This document shows positions 28,597-37,228 of a stretch of 64,000 nt of DNA, piece after piece. This DNA is from Paenalcaligenes hominis (GTDB lineage Bacteria; Pseudomonadota; Gammaproteobacteria; Burkholderiales; Burkholderiaceae_B), in assembly GCF_011927625.1 (NCBI RefSeq), contig NZ_JAATIZ010000003.1, forward strand, positions 496,001-560,000. Direction: 5' to 3'. How positions within the stretch are numbered: the stretch's first letter is position 1; the number at the start of each line of letters is the position of its first letter. Under the pieces are notes generated by a model. That model was not told where the DNA came from and did no database searches. It was given only the letters and a program-made list of their open reading frames with translations. Position numbers and translations under genes: made by a program.

Positions 28597-30804
28597 ATGT
28601 GGACCGAATTAGGCCGTCAGGCTTTAGATTACATGCTGGATGTACAGCAACGCTCATGGCTGTATTTAGATGTAATGCGTCAAGCGAGCGATCAGTATAT
28701 TGAGCACACAAGCGAAGGTAGTCCCCCCGTGTTGGTGTTTGAGCATGAGTTAATTGCGGATGGGCTCGATTTACCTCAACCGGTCAATTATGGCTTGTTG
28801 CGTATCTGCGCACCCGAGCACAGCCCCACTGATCCCACCAAACGACCTTTTGTAGTGATTGACCCGCGTGCAGGTCATGGCCCAGGTGTAGCTGGCTCTA
28901 AAGTTCATTCTGAGGTGGGGCTAGCTTTAGAAAAAGGGCATGCGTGTTATTTTGTGACCTTTGCACCGTATCCCGAGCCCAAGCAATCTATTGCTGATGT
29001 GCTGAAAGCAGAAAAGTATTTTTTAGAGGTGGTAGCGCAACGTCACCCTCCAGCCACGTGTGGTAAACCTTTTGTGGTGGGTAATTGTCAGGGGGGCTGG
29101 GCATTATTTATGTTAGCCAGTGCTGCGCCCGAATTGGTGGGTCCTATTATGTTGGCAGGCTCGCCTTTGTCTTACTGGGCAGGACGGACTGGTGCCCAAA
29201 ACCCAATGCGTTACACCGGCGGTATGCTAGGAGGCTCTTGGCTTAGCTCTTTAGCTAGTGATTTGGGACAGGGTGTATTTGATGGGGCCTATTTAATTGA
29301 TAACTTTGAAAATCTAAACCCAGCCAATACGTTTTGGACTAAACCCTACCGTCTTTTTTCTCAAATCGACACCGAGGCCGAACGTTACTTGGAGTTTGAT
29401 CGCTGGTGGTCTGCACCTTTTTACATGACTCGCCAAGAAATGGATTGGATTGTACAGAACCTCTTTGTGGGCAACCGGCTCTCCAGGGCAGAGCTGCCCG
29501 ACCCCACCACAGACGGTTTAATTAACCCCAGAAACATACGCAGTCCTATCGTGGTGTTTGCTTCAGCGGGCGATAACATTACCCCTCCTGCTCAAGCGCT
29601 CAATTGGATTCTGGATTTATACAAAGACGAAGAAGACTTACGCCTGCACGAGCAAGTGATTGTCTATAACATCCATCAAAGCACAGGCCATTTGGGCATT
29701 TTTGTGTCGGCCACTGTTGCCAATCGAGAGCATAGCACTTTATTTAATGTGCTGGACTTAATTGAGTTGTTACCGCCAGGCCTGTACGAGGCATGTATTG
29801 AAGACTTACATCCAGACATGCCTTTTGTTGAACTTGTTGAAGGGCGTCATACCATTCGATTTGAGTCTCGCAGTTTTGAGGATTTACGTGCTTTCGACGA
29901 TGGTCGCGAGGATGAGAAAGCCTTTGAGGTGGTAGAGCGAGTATCGCAAGTGAATCAGCATGTCTATGATCTGGCTGTTTCGCCTTTGGTTAGGCAGGTT
30001 TCTACAGCGTGGTCTGCTCAGGCATTACGGCTTTTGCACCCAAAACGTGTTAGCCGTTATAGTTGGTCTAGCTTAAATCCAGTGGCCTTAGCGGTGATGC
30101 CGCTCGCCGCACAGGCCAAGGCACAGCGCCAACCGATCCTTGGTCCTAATCTCTTTAGTGATATGGAACAATGGTTTAGTGAGAGCATGGTTCGTGGTTG
30201 GGATACATACAGAGATATACGCGACCAAAGTATTGAGGTGGCTTTTCAGCAGATCTACGGCGCACCATGGCTACGCGCCTTGCTTGGTTTGGACAATAGC
30301 CACATGCCATCACAGTATTTACTTGATCGTGATGTGGCGCTACAAAATGAGCTAAAAGCTTTGCGCAAACAGGTCAGTTACTTGCAGATTAACCAGGGCG
30401 ATAGCGCAGCTGCTTTAGCGCGCATATTGATTTATATGGCGGAGAAAAGCAGTTTTGTGGATGAGCGAGCCTTTAACTTATTAAAACGCTTAAGTCAGGA
30501 GCAGGTGCAAGGATGCCAATTACCTAGTCTGGATAAACTAAAAGCCACCTTGCGTGAGCAATGGAGTGTGATGCAGCAATATCCAGAGGAAGCCATAGCC
30601 GCCATTCCCAAGCTAGTTCCATCTGCGCAACAACGTCAGCTTATTTGGAATGCGGTAGCTGAAATTGCAGAGTTACACGATTTAAACAATGCCTCCGAGG
30701 CGATACAGACGCGCTTTGCTACTATCGCTTGCGCCTTAGGTTTATGCAGCGCTTGGCAACCAACAAAGAAAAAAGCGACAAAACGTCGTCGCTCAGTCAA
30801 ATAA
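28597..30804 (+). CDS. DUF3141 protein, PHA-synthase-like alpha/beta hydrolase
   Basis: This 735-residue protein resembles the DUF3141/PhaC-like hydrolases. The nucleophile elbow is G-N-C-Q-G-G-W (about residue 165), with Cys where lipases have Ser; polyhydroxyalkanoate synthases use the same Cys-type box. An acid is expected in A-S-A-G-D-N-I-T-P-P (near 330) and the His in H-Q-S-T-G-H-L-G-I. After about residue 430 a long charged and helical extension ends in a basic tail (K-K-K-A-T-K-R-R-R). phaA, phaB and phasin genes are not adjacent. Whether it makes or binds polyester or acts on another ester is unknown. AAGGAG precedes the ATG. Confidence 0.8.
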   Translation: MWTELGRQALDYMLDVQQRSWLYLDVMRQASDQYIEHTSEGSPPVLVFEHELIADGLDLPQPVNYGLLRICAPEHSPTDPTKRPFVVIDPRAGHGPGVAGSKVHSEVGLALEKGHACYFVTFAPYPEPKQSIADVLKAEKYFLEVVAQRHPPATCGKPFVVGNCQGGWALFMLASAAPELVGPIMLAGSPLSYWAGRTGAQNPMRYTGGMLGGSWLSSLASDLGQGVFDGAYLIDNFENLNPANTFWTKPYRLFSQIDTEAERYLEFDRWWSAPFYMTRQEMDWIVQNLFVGNRLSRAELPDPTTDGLINPRNIRSPIVVFASAGDNITPPAQALNWILDLYKDEEDLRLHEQVIVYNIHQSTGHLGIFVSATVANREHSTLFNVLDLIELLPPGLYEACIEDLHPDMPFVELVEGRHTIRFESRSFEDLRAFDDGREDEKAFEVVERVSQVNQHVYDLAVSPLVRQVSTAWSAQALRLLHPKRVSRYSWSSLNPVALAVMPLAAQAKAQRQPILGPNLFSDMEQWFSESMVRGWDTYRDIRDQSIEVAFQQIYGAPWLRALLGLDNSHMPSQYLLDRDVALQNELKALRKQVSYLQINQGDSAAALARILIYMAEKSSFVDERAFNLLKRLSQEQVQGCQLPSLDKLKATLREQWSVMQQYPEEAIAAIPKLVPSAQQRQLIWNAVAEIAELHDLNNASEAIQTRFATIACALGLCSAWQPTKKKATKRRRSVK

Positions 30805-30849
30805 TGGGGGTAGGTAATGGTGCGGCGCAGGCCGCACCTTTAGTTTTTA

Positions 30850-31139
30850 TCAGATTGCGCGGAAAACTCCGCCGTTCAGGGCGGGGATGAATAGCGCGGA
30901 CGCGCTAGCGTCTTCGTATCCGCTTGGCGTCTGTTGTTGCTCAATGTGTTGTCGGACGATCTCAATAGGCGCACCGCCACAGCTTCCAGCAAAGTAACTA
31001 GGCGACCAGAGAGCACCACCCCATAGTTTGTTGTGAATGCTCGGATACTTCTTTTTGCGAATCATCCGGCAAAGACCAAGTGAACGTGCATGTTAAAAAC
31101 ACAGTGTCTACCGTGTCGAATGTCGTTGTTTTTCTTCAT
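30850..31139 (-). pseudogene. Broken IS200-type Y1 transposase (tnpA)
   Basis: The N-terminal 23 or so codons (ATG at 31139; MKKNNDIRHGRHCVFNMHVH) match IS200 TnpA, then break after H-L-V-F. The next bases continue in another frame with M-I-R-K-K-K-Y-P-S-I and the C-terminal S-P-S-Y-F-A-G-S-C-G-G-A-P. Roughly 80-90 central codons, including the HUH metal-binding histidines, are missing and the frame is shifted. In addition, the helix normally read as R-Q-Y-I-E-Q-Q has His (codon CAC, 30946-30948) at the expected catalytic Tyr. Both changes should abolish DNA cleavage. The 3' end runs into the left-end hairpin. Confidence 0.85.
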
Positions 31140-31160
31140 AGGGCAAGTATCATTATTAGT

Positions 31161-32381
31161 ATGAAACGATTGCAAGCCTATCAATACGAACTCAAGCCCA
31201 ACGGTGCTCAGCGACGCGATATGCGCCGCTTTGCCGGTGCGTGCCGTTTCGTGTTTAACAAGGCGTTGGCGTGGCAAAAAGACCGTTATGCCACCGACAA
31301 TACGACTCGATTCAGCTATACCGTTCTGGCTAATTTCCTGCCTGCTTGGAAGGTAGACAAGGAAACAGAATGGCTGAAACACTCGCCAAGCCAGAGCTTA
31401 CAGCAAGCGTTAAAAGACCTAGAGCGCGCCTACAAAAACTTCTTTGCCCAACGCGCTGATTTTCCACGCTTCAAGAAAAAAGGGCAATCGGATAGCTTCC
31501 GCTATCCACAAGGTTGCAAGCTCGATCAGGAGAACAGCCGTGTTTTTCTGCCGAAACTGGGCTGGGTACGCTATCGCAACAGCCGCGACGTGTTGGGTAC
31601 GGTGAAGAACGTCACGGTAAGTCATAAAGCGGGTAAATGGTTCATCAGTATTCAGACCGAACGGGACGTCGAGCCACCGGTTCCACAAGGCACGTCAGCG
31701 GTTGGTATCGATATGGGTGTGGCGCGCTTTGCCACGCTCTCGGACGGCACGTACTATGCGCCGCTCAATAGTTTTAAGAAGCACGAGGTTGCGTTGCGCA
31801 AAGCGCAGCAAGCATTAAGCCGTAAAGTAAAATTCAGCCACAACTGGAAGAAGGCGAAAGTCCGCGTCCAGCGTATTCACTCCCGCATCGGTAACGCCCG
31901 CCGCGACTATCTGCACAAGTGCTCCACCACGATCAGCCAAAACCACGCGATGGTGTGTATAGAGGACCTGCAGGTACGGAATATGTCTAGATCGGCAGCG
32001 GGTACGGCAGGTGAGCCGGGGCGAAACGTTCGGGCGAAGTCCGGCCTAAATAGAGCCATTCTGGATCAAGGGTGGTTCGAGTTCCGTCGTCAGTTGGATT
32101 ACAAGTTGGCGTGGGCAGGGGGGTGGCTGGTGGCGGTGCCGCCGCACTACACTAGCCAGACCTGCCCTGAGTGTGGGCATTGCAGTAAAGAAAATCGCTC
32201 TACGCAAGCGGCTTTTGCTTGTGTGCAATGCCGTTTTGAGGAACACGCCGATGTGGTCGGCGCGATCAATGTATTAAGGGCGGGACACGCCCAGTTCGCC
32301 TGTGAAGTGAGCGGTGCAGTCAGGCCGCCAGCAGCAGGAACCCACCGAAGCGACTCAGAGGCGGCTCAATGCCGCGCCTGA
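31161..32381 (+). CDS. tnpB: TnpB, RNA-guided endonuclease of the IS200/IS605 family
   Basis: This is a 406-residue TnpB. The RuvC-like catalytic residues are present: Asp184 in G-I-D-M-G, Glu268 in C-I-E-D-L-Q, and Asp364 in H-A-D-V-V-G-A-I-N. The zinc finger has Cys335, Cys338, Cys354 and Cys357. The N-terminal helix-turn-helix-like part begins MKRLQAYQYELKPNGAQ. The frame extends upstream to an ATG at 31080, but the family start is 31161. TnpB proteins are guided by an RNA made from the element's right end and cut DNA next to a target-site-like motif. The reading frame shows no damage. Its 3' end lies 43 nt from the element's right boundary. Confidence 0.92.
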   Translation: MKRLQAYQYELKPNGAQRRDMRRFAGACRFVFNKALAWQKDRYATDNTTRFSYTVLANFLPAWKVDKETEWLKHSPSQSLQQALKDLERAYKNFFAQRADFPRFKKKGQSDSFRYPQGCKLDQENSRVFLPKLGWVRYRNSRDVLGTVKNVTVSHKAGKWFISIQTERDVEPPVPQGTSAVGIDMGVARFATLSDGTYYAPLNSFKKHEVALRKAQQALSRKVKFSHNWKKAKVRVQRIHSRIGNARRDYLHKCSTTISQNHAMVCIEDLQVRNMSRSAAGTAGEPGRNVRAKSGLNRAILDQGWFEFRRQLDYKLAWAGGWLVAVPPHYTSQTCPECGHCSKENRSTQAAFACVQCRFEEHADVVGAINVLRAGHAQFACEVSGAVRPPAAGTHRSDSEAAQCRA

Positions 32382-32420
32382 GCGCCGTAGGAATCCTTGC
32401 CCTTTAGGGCGGGGAGGATG

Positions 32421-33929
32421 TCAAAGTAAACCGGGCTGACCTAAGGCGGGGTCATTGGCACGTGCTTGTTGAGCCTCCGCAACTGTCATGCCTAGTGCGG
32501 CTGCTACGCCTTCACCATAAGCGGGGTCACATAAATAACAGTTACGAATGTGACGGTATTTAATAAAATCTAATGCGTCGCCCATTGCGTTTGCGGTGTT
32601 GGTAAAAAGTACCTGTTGTTGTTCGGGTGTCATCAGGTGAAAAAGAGCACGAGGCTGGCTGAAATAATCGTCATCGTCCTGACGGAAGTCCCAGTGATCA
32701 GCAGCTCCCTCTATATTTTGGGCTGGCTCAGCAAAATGGGGCTGCTGCTGCCATTGACCAAAGCTATTGGGCTCGTAATGGGGTCGACTGCCGAAATTAT
32801 CGTCTACACGCATTTGACCATCACGATGATTACTAAATACCGGGCATTGGGCTTGATTTACAGGAATCAGAGAGTGATTAACCCCCAAACGATAACGTTG
32901 TGCATCAGCGTAGTTAAATAAACGCGCTTGCAACATACGGTCTGGCGAAAAGCTAATGCCTGGGACAAGGTTGCTTGGAGCAAAAGCCGCTTGTTCAACC
33001 TGAGCAAAATAATTATCTGGATTACGGTTTAATTCGAATTCGCCGACCTCAATTAATGGGTAGTCGCCTTTAGGCCAGACTTTGGTTAAATCAAAAGGGT
33101 GATAGGGTACTGTTTTGGCTTCGTGTTCAGGCATGATTTGTACATACAGGGTCCATTTAGGATAGCTGCCTTGCTCGATGCTGTCATACAGATCACGTTG
33201 GAAGCTTTCTCTGTCTGTGGCCACAGTAGCTGCTGCCTCGGTATCGGTTTGGTTTTTAATGCCTTGTTGAGTGCGGAAATGAAACTTGACCCAAAAACGC
33301 TCTTGGTTAGCGTTAATAAAGCTATAGGTGTGAGAGCCAAATCCATGCATATGGCGATACGAAGCAGGAATACCGCGATCACTCATTAAAATAGTGAGCT
33401 GGTGCATGGACTCAGGCAGTAGCGTCCAGAAGTCCCAGTTATTAGTGGCGGAGCGCATATTAGTGCGCGGATCACGTTTTACGGCTTTGTTTAGGTCTGG
33501 AAACTTAAGCGGGTCGCGCATAAAAAAAACGGGGGTGTTGTTGCCCACCATATCCCAGTTGCCTTCTTCTGTATAAAACTTTAGCGCAAAGCCACGAATA
33601 TCGCGCTCAGCATCGGCCGCACCACGCTCGCCAGCTACAGTAGAAAAGCGAGCAAACATAGGGGTTTTTTTCCCAATCTCGCTAAAAATAGACGCACGCG
33701 TGTAGGCGGTAATGTCATGGGTAACGGTAAACGTTCCGAAGGCCCCAGAGCCTTTGGCGTGCATACGGCGCTCGGGAATGACCTCACGCACAAAATTGGC
33801 TAGCTTTTCATTCAGCCACAAATCTTGGGCTAACAGTGGACCACGTGGCCCTGCGGTAAGGCTGTCTTGGTTGTTGGGAACGGGGGCTCCGCCGGCGGTG
33901 GTTAAATGACTGAACGGACATTTAGACAT
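32421..33929 (-). CDS. katA: Catalase, monofunctional heme type
   Basis: This is a 502-residue clade-type heme catalase that converts hydrogen peroxide to water and oxygen. Catalytic His57 is in [11 protein letters not shown]. The catalytic Asn region is G-N-N-T-P-V-F-F, and the heme-ligand Tyr is in [10 protein letters not shown] (about residue 340). The final codons ...G-Q-P-G-L-L are followed by a TGA whose bases belong to the inserted IS right end, so the native C-terminus may have been altered slightly. A palindrome ATATAG-N6-CTATAT lies 30 nt upstream of the start (33959-33976). No ankyrin-like accessory gene is adjacent. Confidence 0.95.
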   Translation of the reverse strand: MSKCPFSHLTTAGGAPVPNNQDSLTAGPRGPLLAQDLWLNEKLANFVREVIPERRMHAKGSGAFGTFTVTHDITAYTRASIFSEIGKKTPMFARFSTVAGERGAADAERDIRGFALKFYTEEGNWDMVGNNTPVFFMRDPLKFPDLNKAVKRDPRTNMRSATNNWDFWTLLPESMHQLTILMSDRGIPASYRHMHGFGSHTYSFINANQERFWVKFHFRTQQGIKNQTDTEAAATVATDRESFQRDLYDSIEQGSYPKWTLYVQIMPEHEAKTVPYHPFDLTKVWPKGDYPLIEVGEFELNRNPDNYFAQVEQAAFAPSNLVPGISFSPDRMLQARLFNYADAQRYRLGVNHSLIPVNQAQCPVFSNHRDGQMRVDDNFGSRPHYEPNSFGQWQQQPHFAEPAQNIEGAADHWDFRQDDDDYFSQPRALFHLMTPEQQQVLFTNTANAMGDALDFIKYRHIRNCYLCDPAYGEGVAAALGMTVAEAQQARANDPALGQPGLL

Positions 33930-33958
33930 ACTTGCTCTCCTTTGACGTCATCGATGAG

Positions 33959-33976
33959 ATATAGCCTTAACTATAT
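33959..33976. promoter_or_regulatory. Palindrome upstream of katA
   Basis: ATATAG and CTATAT are perfect inverted arms around CCTTAA. A further CTAT follows at 33990. ATAG/CTAT tetrads recall OxyR sites, but the spacing (6 rather than 7) is off consensus, so OxyR control is only a suggestion. Confidence 0.35.
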
Positions 33977-34046
33977 AATTAAATTTTAGCTATGGGAATA
34001 TGATTATTCATTGTATTTTTTAATGGAGTACATAAGTAAAACCAAA

Positions 34047-34070
34047 CGCCCCTATTGTGTAATAAGGGCG
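34047..34070 (-). terminator. Terminator of the YdjM-like gene
   Basis: A stem of 9 pairs with one mismatch (34047-34056 with 34061-34070) has a GTGT loop. On the minus strand it is followed by T-rich sequence (TTTGGTTTT), about 20 nt after the stop codon. Confidence 0.65.
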
Positions 34071-34089
34071 CGATCATCTATTTCACTCT

Positions 34090-35139
34090 TTAACGGGCCG
34101 CCTCCATTTGGGCCTGCTTTAACCAGTCCTGTAGGGCCAAAGGCGGATTTGATTGATAAATACGTTTCATCACAGGCTGCAGCAAATCCCAACCTGAGTT
34201 GCCAGGCCAACGATAAGGGCTAACCAAAGTCCATTCGTCATTTAGGTTTTGTTCTGCAACCACAAAACGAAAATTGCTGAGACCCATGGCTGCGCCCAGA
34301 CGAATATCTGTAACTACTAATAAATCATCCACAGGGTCAAAACGTACCCAGTCGCCAGTAAACCAGCGCAAACGTTCAACCTGATCAGATTGAGGCAGAG
34401 CTTGGGTTAAATAATGATTATGCTCTACGCACACAAACTCGCTTGGCGTACGATCTAAAAGGCTTATTACCATCTCACAGTGCTGGTGGTCATCTCGCGT
34501 TAGTACTCGCCATAGCAAGCTATTAAATGGCATCGCAGCACTCCAATGTTCCGCCGTGGGTGCGCCGTTGGCGTGTAGTTGTGCTAAAGCGCGATATTCA
34601 GCCCAGTGCTTAGCCCCTACTGTCCAGGCTAAATACAGCGAACTAAGAATAAGGCCCCAGTTTAACCAGCGTTGGGTTCGTGCGCCCACGCCAAATAGCA
34701 AGGCAGCCAATGCACCTAAAGTCAGGGGTAGGGTATAGAGGGGATCAATAATAAAAATGCTTGACCACGAGGCAGGCGTTGGGGTCAAAGGCCACCATAG
34801 CTGTGTGCCGAAAGAAGTAAAAGCATCGAGCAGTGGGTGCGTAACAAGAGTTAACCAGAGCGCGCTCCATAACCATAAAAACCCATATCGTTTATCAGGT
34901 TTAACACCACGCCAAAGCGCTGCTAACAGCAAGCTAAACGCAGTCAACACGATAAGAGAATGAGAAAAGCCTCGATGATAGGTCATGGAGCTGATGGGGT
35001 CAGCATAACGAATAAACACATCGAGGTCAGGCAGGGTAGCCAGCACAGCACCCGCTACGACCGCTTTTCTACCGTGAAAGCGACCGAGCATAGCGCCACT
35101 AATACTGGCTCCTAAAACGGCTTGAGTTAATGAATCCAT
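34090..35139 (-). CDS. Membrane-bound metal-dependent hydrolase, YdjM/DUF457 family
   Basis: This 349-residue membrane protein belongs to the YdjM/DUF457 group. Family marks are the opening MDSLTQAVLGASIS, the P-D-L-D-V-F metal-site segment near residue 40, and Y-H-R-G-F-S-H-S near 55 with clustered His. Another conserved set, T-H-P-L-L-D-A-F-T-S-F-G-T, lies near 100. Four or more hydrophobic helices run through the first 190 residues, followed by a soluble C-terminal domain. The enzymatic activity of the family is not known. E. coli YdjM is in the SOS regulon; no LexA box was recognised here. Confidence 0.88.
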   Translation of the reverse strand: MDSLTQAVLGASISGAMLGRFHGRKAVVAGAVLATLPDLDVFIRYADPISSMTYHRGFSHSLIVLTAFSLLLAALWRGVKPDKRYGFLWLWSALWLTLVTHPLLDAFTSFGTQLWWPLTPTPASWSSIFIIDPLYTLPLTLGALAALLFGVGARTQRWLNWGLILSSLYLAWTVGAKHWAEYRALAQLHANGAPTAEHWSAAMPFNSLLWRVLTRDDHQHCEMVISLLDRTPSEFVCVEHNHYLTQALPQSDQVERLRWFTGDWVRFDPVDDLLVVTDIRLGAAMGLSNFRFVVAEQNLNDEWTLVSPYRWPGNSGWDLLQPVMKRIYQSNPPLALQDWLKQAQMEAAR

Positions 35140-35273
35140 ATCTTATGGTAGCGTGCAGAGGTGAAAACACAACATAAACAGGGTCAACCTAAGGATGACG
35201 GTAAGTTATTTTGCGGGAGCGCAAAGGTTTTACTGCGTAAAAGGAGTATTCTAAAGCCCTAAGGAGTAAGATA

Positions 35274-35300
35274 ATGGGTTTATCCCCATTTGCTTACTGA
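35274..35300 (+). other. Candidate 8-codon leader ORF before trhO
   Basis: ATG at 35274 has a perfect AAGGAG at 35261-35266 and encodes M-G-L-S-P-F-A-Y before TGA. The first codons form a hairpin, AATGGG/CCCATT. trhO itself has a weaker site and starts 26 nt later. It could be a regulatory leader peptide or a chance ORF. Confidence 0.4.
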
Positions 35301-35326
35301 GCAATTTGTTTTTAAAAAAGTGAAGC

Positions 35327-36367
35327 ATGGCTAAATATCTTGTTGCCGCCCTCTACCATTTTGTAGAGTTGGACGATTATGAATCTTTACAGCAACCCTT
35401 AATCGATTTTTGTGAACAGCGCGACATTATCGGCACGCTGCTTTTAGCGCGTGAAGGCATCAATGGCACCGTAGCGGGGCCAGAGCAAGGTGTGCGCGAG
35501 CTTTTAGATTATCTACGTTCAGATGCTCGTTTGGCTAATCTTGTTCACAAAGAGGCCTGGACTGACGTTCTTGCTTTTTATCGATTAAAAATAAAGCTCA
35601 AAAAAGAAATTGTCACTTTAGGTGTGCCCGATCTAAAAACAGCTGAAATGGTAGGCGAGTACGTAGCACCCGAAGACTGGAACGACTTAATTACCCAACC
35701 GGATGTCGTGCTGATAGATACACGTAACGACTACGAAGTGGGTATTGGAACGTTTAAAAACGCGATTAATCCCAAAACAGACAGTTTTTCTCAGCTGCCT
35801 GAATGGGTCGAAGAACAGCGTAAGCCGGGCGGTGTCTTACATGGAAACCCACGCGTTGCCATGTTTTGTACAGGTGGCATTCGCTGCGAAAAATCTACCG
35901 CTTATATGCGTTCGCAGGGGTTTGATCAGGTCTATCATCTGCAGGGTGGCATCTTACGTTACCTCGAGGAAATTCCCGCCGAGCAAAGCACCTGGATAGG
36001 CGAATGCTTTGTGTTTGACGAGCGGGTGTCTGTGGGTCATGGCCTAGCACGTGGTGATTACCAGTTTTGCCGTGCTTGTCGTATGCCTCTTAGCGCCGAA
36101 GAACGAGCCACGCCTCAGTACGAAGAGGGCGTTAGCTGCCCGTATTGTCATGGTTCGTGGGGCCCTGAAAAAATGCAGAGCTTGCGTGAGCGCCAAAAGC
36201 AAATGCAGTTAGCCCAAGAGCGTGACGAGCGTCACGTCGGCGCCCCAATGCAAAGCATGAAAGAGCAAAAACGCCAGCGCAAGGCTGAGCTGGCCGAGCT
36301 TTCTCGTCAGGCACAAAAACAACGGGAAGCCAAAGACAAAGGCCAAGACCAACCGATGGCGTGTTAG
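35327..36367 (+). CDS. trhO: tRNA uridine-34 hydroxylase TrhO (YceA, rhodanese domain)
   Basis: This 346-residue rhodanese-like protein of the YceA/TrhO group carries out oxygen-dependent hydroxylation of uridine 34 in tRNAs, the first step to cmo5U/mo5U. The N-terminal acylphosphatase-like domain includes L-A-R-E-G-I-N-G-T-V-A-G (about 45-56). The rhodanese domain (about 125-220) carries the active loop C-T-G-G-I-R-C-E-K with two Cys. A Zn-like C-R-A-C...C-P-Y-C segment follows near 250-275, and the tail is charged (Lys/Gln/Arg rich). A terminator follows. Confidence 0.94.
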   Translation: MAKYLVAALYHFVELDDYESLQQPLIDFCEQRDIIGTLLLAREGINGTVAGPEQGVRELLDYLRSDARLANLVHKEAWTDVLAFYRLKIKLKKEIVTLGVPDLKTAEMVGEYVAPEDWNDLITQPDVVLIDTRNDYEVGIGTFKNAINPKTDSFSQLPEWVEEQRKPGGVLHGNPRVAMFCTGGIRCEKSTAYMRSQGFDQVYHLQGGILRYLEEIPAEQSTWIGECFVFDERVSVGHGLARGDYQFCRACRMPLSAEERATPQYEEGVSCPYCHGSWGPEKMQSLRERQKQMQLAQERDERHVGAPMQSMKEQKRQRKAELAELSRQAQKQREAKDKGQDQPMAC

Positions 36368-36383
36368 CCTTCATGCCTTAGCT

Positions 36384-36417
36384 AAAAGCCAGCCGTAATT
36401 TTTAGGTTGGCTTTTTT
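36384..36417 (+). terminator. Terminator of trhO
   Basis: An 11-bp stem with one G-U pair (36384-36394 with 36405-36415) is followed by T6, 17 nt after the stop. Confidence 0.88.
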
Positions 36418-36486
36418 AATGGGATCACCCTGCGCTTACCTGTCTATGTTAGAACAACAGCAAAGGGATGCGTTACACTACGAGGT

Positions 36487-37167
36487 ATGACTACTGAATC
36501 CTTACCTATTCTTTATTCGTTTAGGCGGTGTCCCTATGCGATGCGGGCACGTTTAGCTATTGCTGCCGCAGGCCTTCAGGTGCAATTGCGCGAAATTGTA
36601 CTGCGCAACAAGCCCGCCCATTTGCTAGCGATCTCGCCTAAAGGTACGGTGCCGGTTTTGATGGTGTCAGAGCACCATGTCATTGAACAAAGCCTAGACA
36701 TCATGTATTGGGCGCTAGGGCAATCCGACCCTCAGCGGCTTTTACCCTCCGATACTGCTGTGCTAACCGCACTGATCGAGGCCAATGACGGCCCTTTTAA
36801 AACGCACCTAGATCGCTATAAATACCCACCCCGCTACCCAGAGGAACATGGCGACCTAAGCCCCGAAGCTTTTTCAGCTTTGCATCGGCAGAAAGGGGCT
36901 CAGCATTTACTAAACCTAGAGCAGCGCTTGGCTCAACACGATTATTTACTGGGCTCAACGCTCAGTATGGCAGACTTCGCTTTGGCGCCTTTTGTACGCC
37001 AATTTGCTCATACCGATTTAGACTGGTTTAAGGCGCAAGACTGGCCACACCTGTGGCAATGGCTGCAAGGGTTTTTAAACTCTAAACCGTTTGCGCAGGT
37101 GATGCATAAATACCCAGCATGGCAAGAGCAAGACGAGGTAACGTTGTTTCCTCCGCCCATTCACTAA
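36487..37167 (+). CDS. Glutathione S-transferase family protein
   Basis: This 226-residue protein has an N-terminal thioredoxin-like GST domain with the motif R-R-C-P-Y-A-M-R-A-R (Cys at about residue 15) and the cis-proline loop G-T-V-P-V-L near 58. The family V-I-E-Q-S-L-D-I-M segment that binds the glutathione glutamyl group follows. The C-terminal helical domain contains G-S-T-L-S-M-A-D-F-A-L-A-P-F. The Cys-Pro-Tyr-Ala motif is glutaredoxin-2-like and suggests thiol transfer rather than conjugation; the substrate is unknown. Confidence 0.88.
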   Translation: MTTESLPILYSFRRCPYAMRARLAIAAAGLQVQLREIVLRNKPAHLLAISPKGTVPVLMVSEHHVIEQSLDIMYWALGQSDPQRLLPSDTAVLTALIEANDGPFKTHLDRYKYPPRYPEEHGDLSPEAFSALHRQKGAQHLLNLEQRLAQHDYLLGSTLSMADFALAPFVRQFAHTDLDWFKAQDWPHLWQWLQGFLNSKPFAQVMHKYPAWQEQDEVTLFPPPIH

Positions 37168-37172
37168 ACCAA

Positions 37173-37201
37173 AAAACAGAGCTCGTAGTGAGCTCTGTTT
37201 T
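37173..37201. terminator. Bidirectional terminator between the GST gene and fabI
   Basis: A perfect 12-bp stem (37173-37184 with 37190-37201) with a GTAGT loop has A-run and T-run flanks. It serves both convergent genes. Confidence 0.88.
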
Positions 37202-37228
37202 CAAGTGAAGCAGTATGGGTGTAGAGGG

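Larger units (their letters stand above)
30846..32424. mobile_element. IS200/IS605-family element with divergent tnpA remnant and tnpB
   Basis: The element is about 1579 bp with the IS605 layout: left end, tnpA leftward, tnpB rightward, right end. The left boundary (TTTATCAG at 30846) and right boundary (GATGTCAA ending 32424) were set by comparison with the 51-bp relic at 52929-52979, where flanking identity stops. Both ends carry subterminal hairpins, and they share the direct 10-mer AGGGCGGGGA (30878-30887 and 32406-32415). It has inserted at the 3' end of katA, so the right end supplies the katA stop. tnpA is dead and tnpB looks intact, so the element cannot move by itself. Confidence 0.85.

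Noticed and set aside
31080-31160. Longer N-terminus for TnpB (27 extra residues)
   Set aside because: The extra part overlaps the tnpA start region and does not look like TnpB, which begins at MKRLQAYQYELKP.
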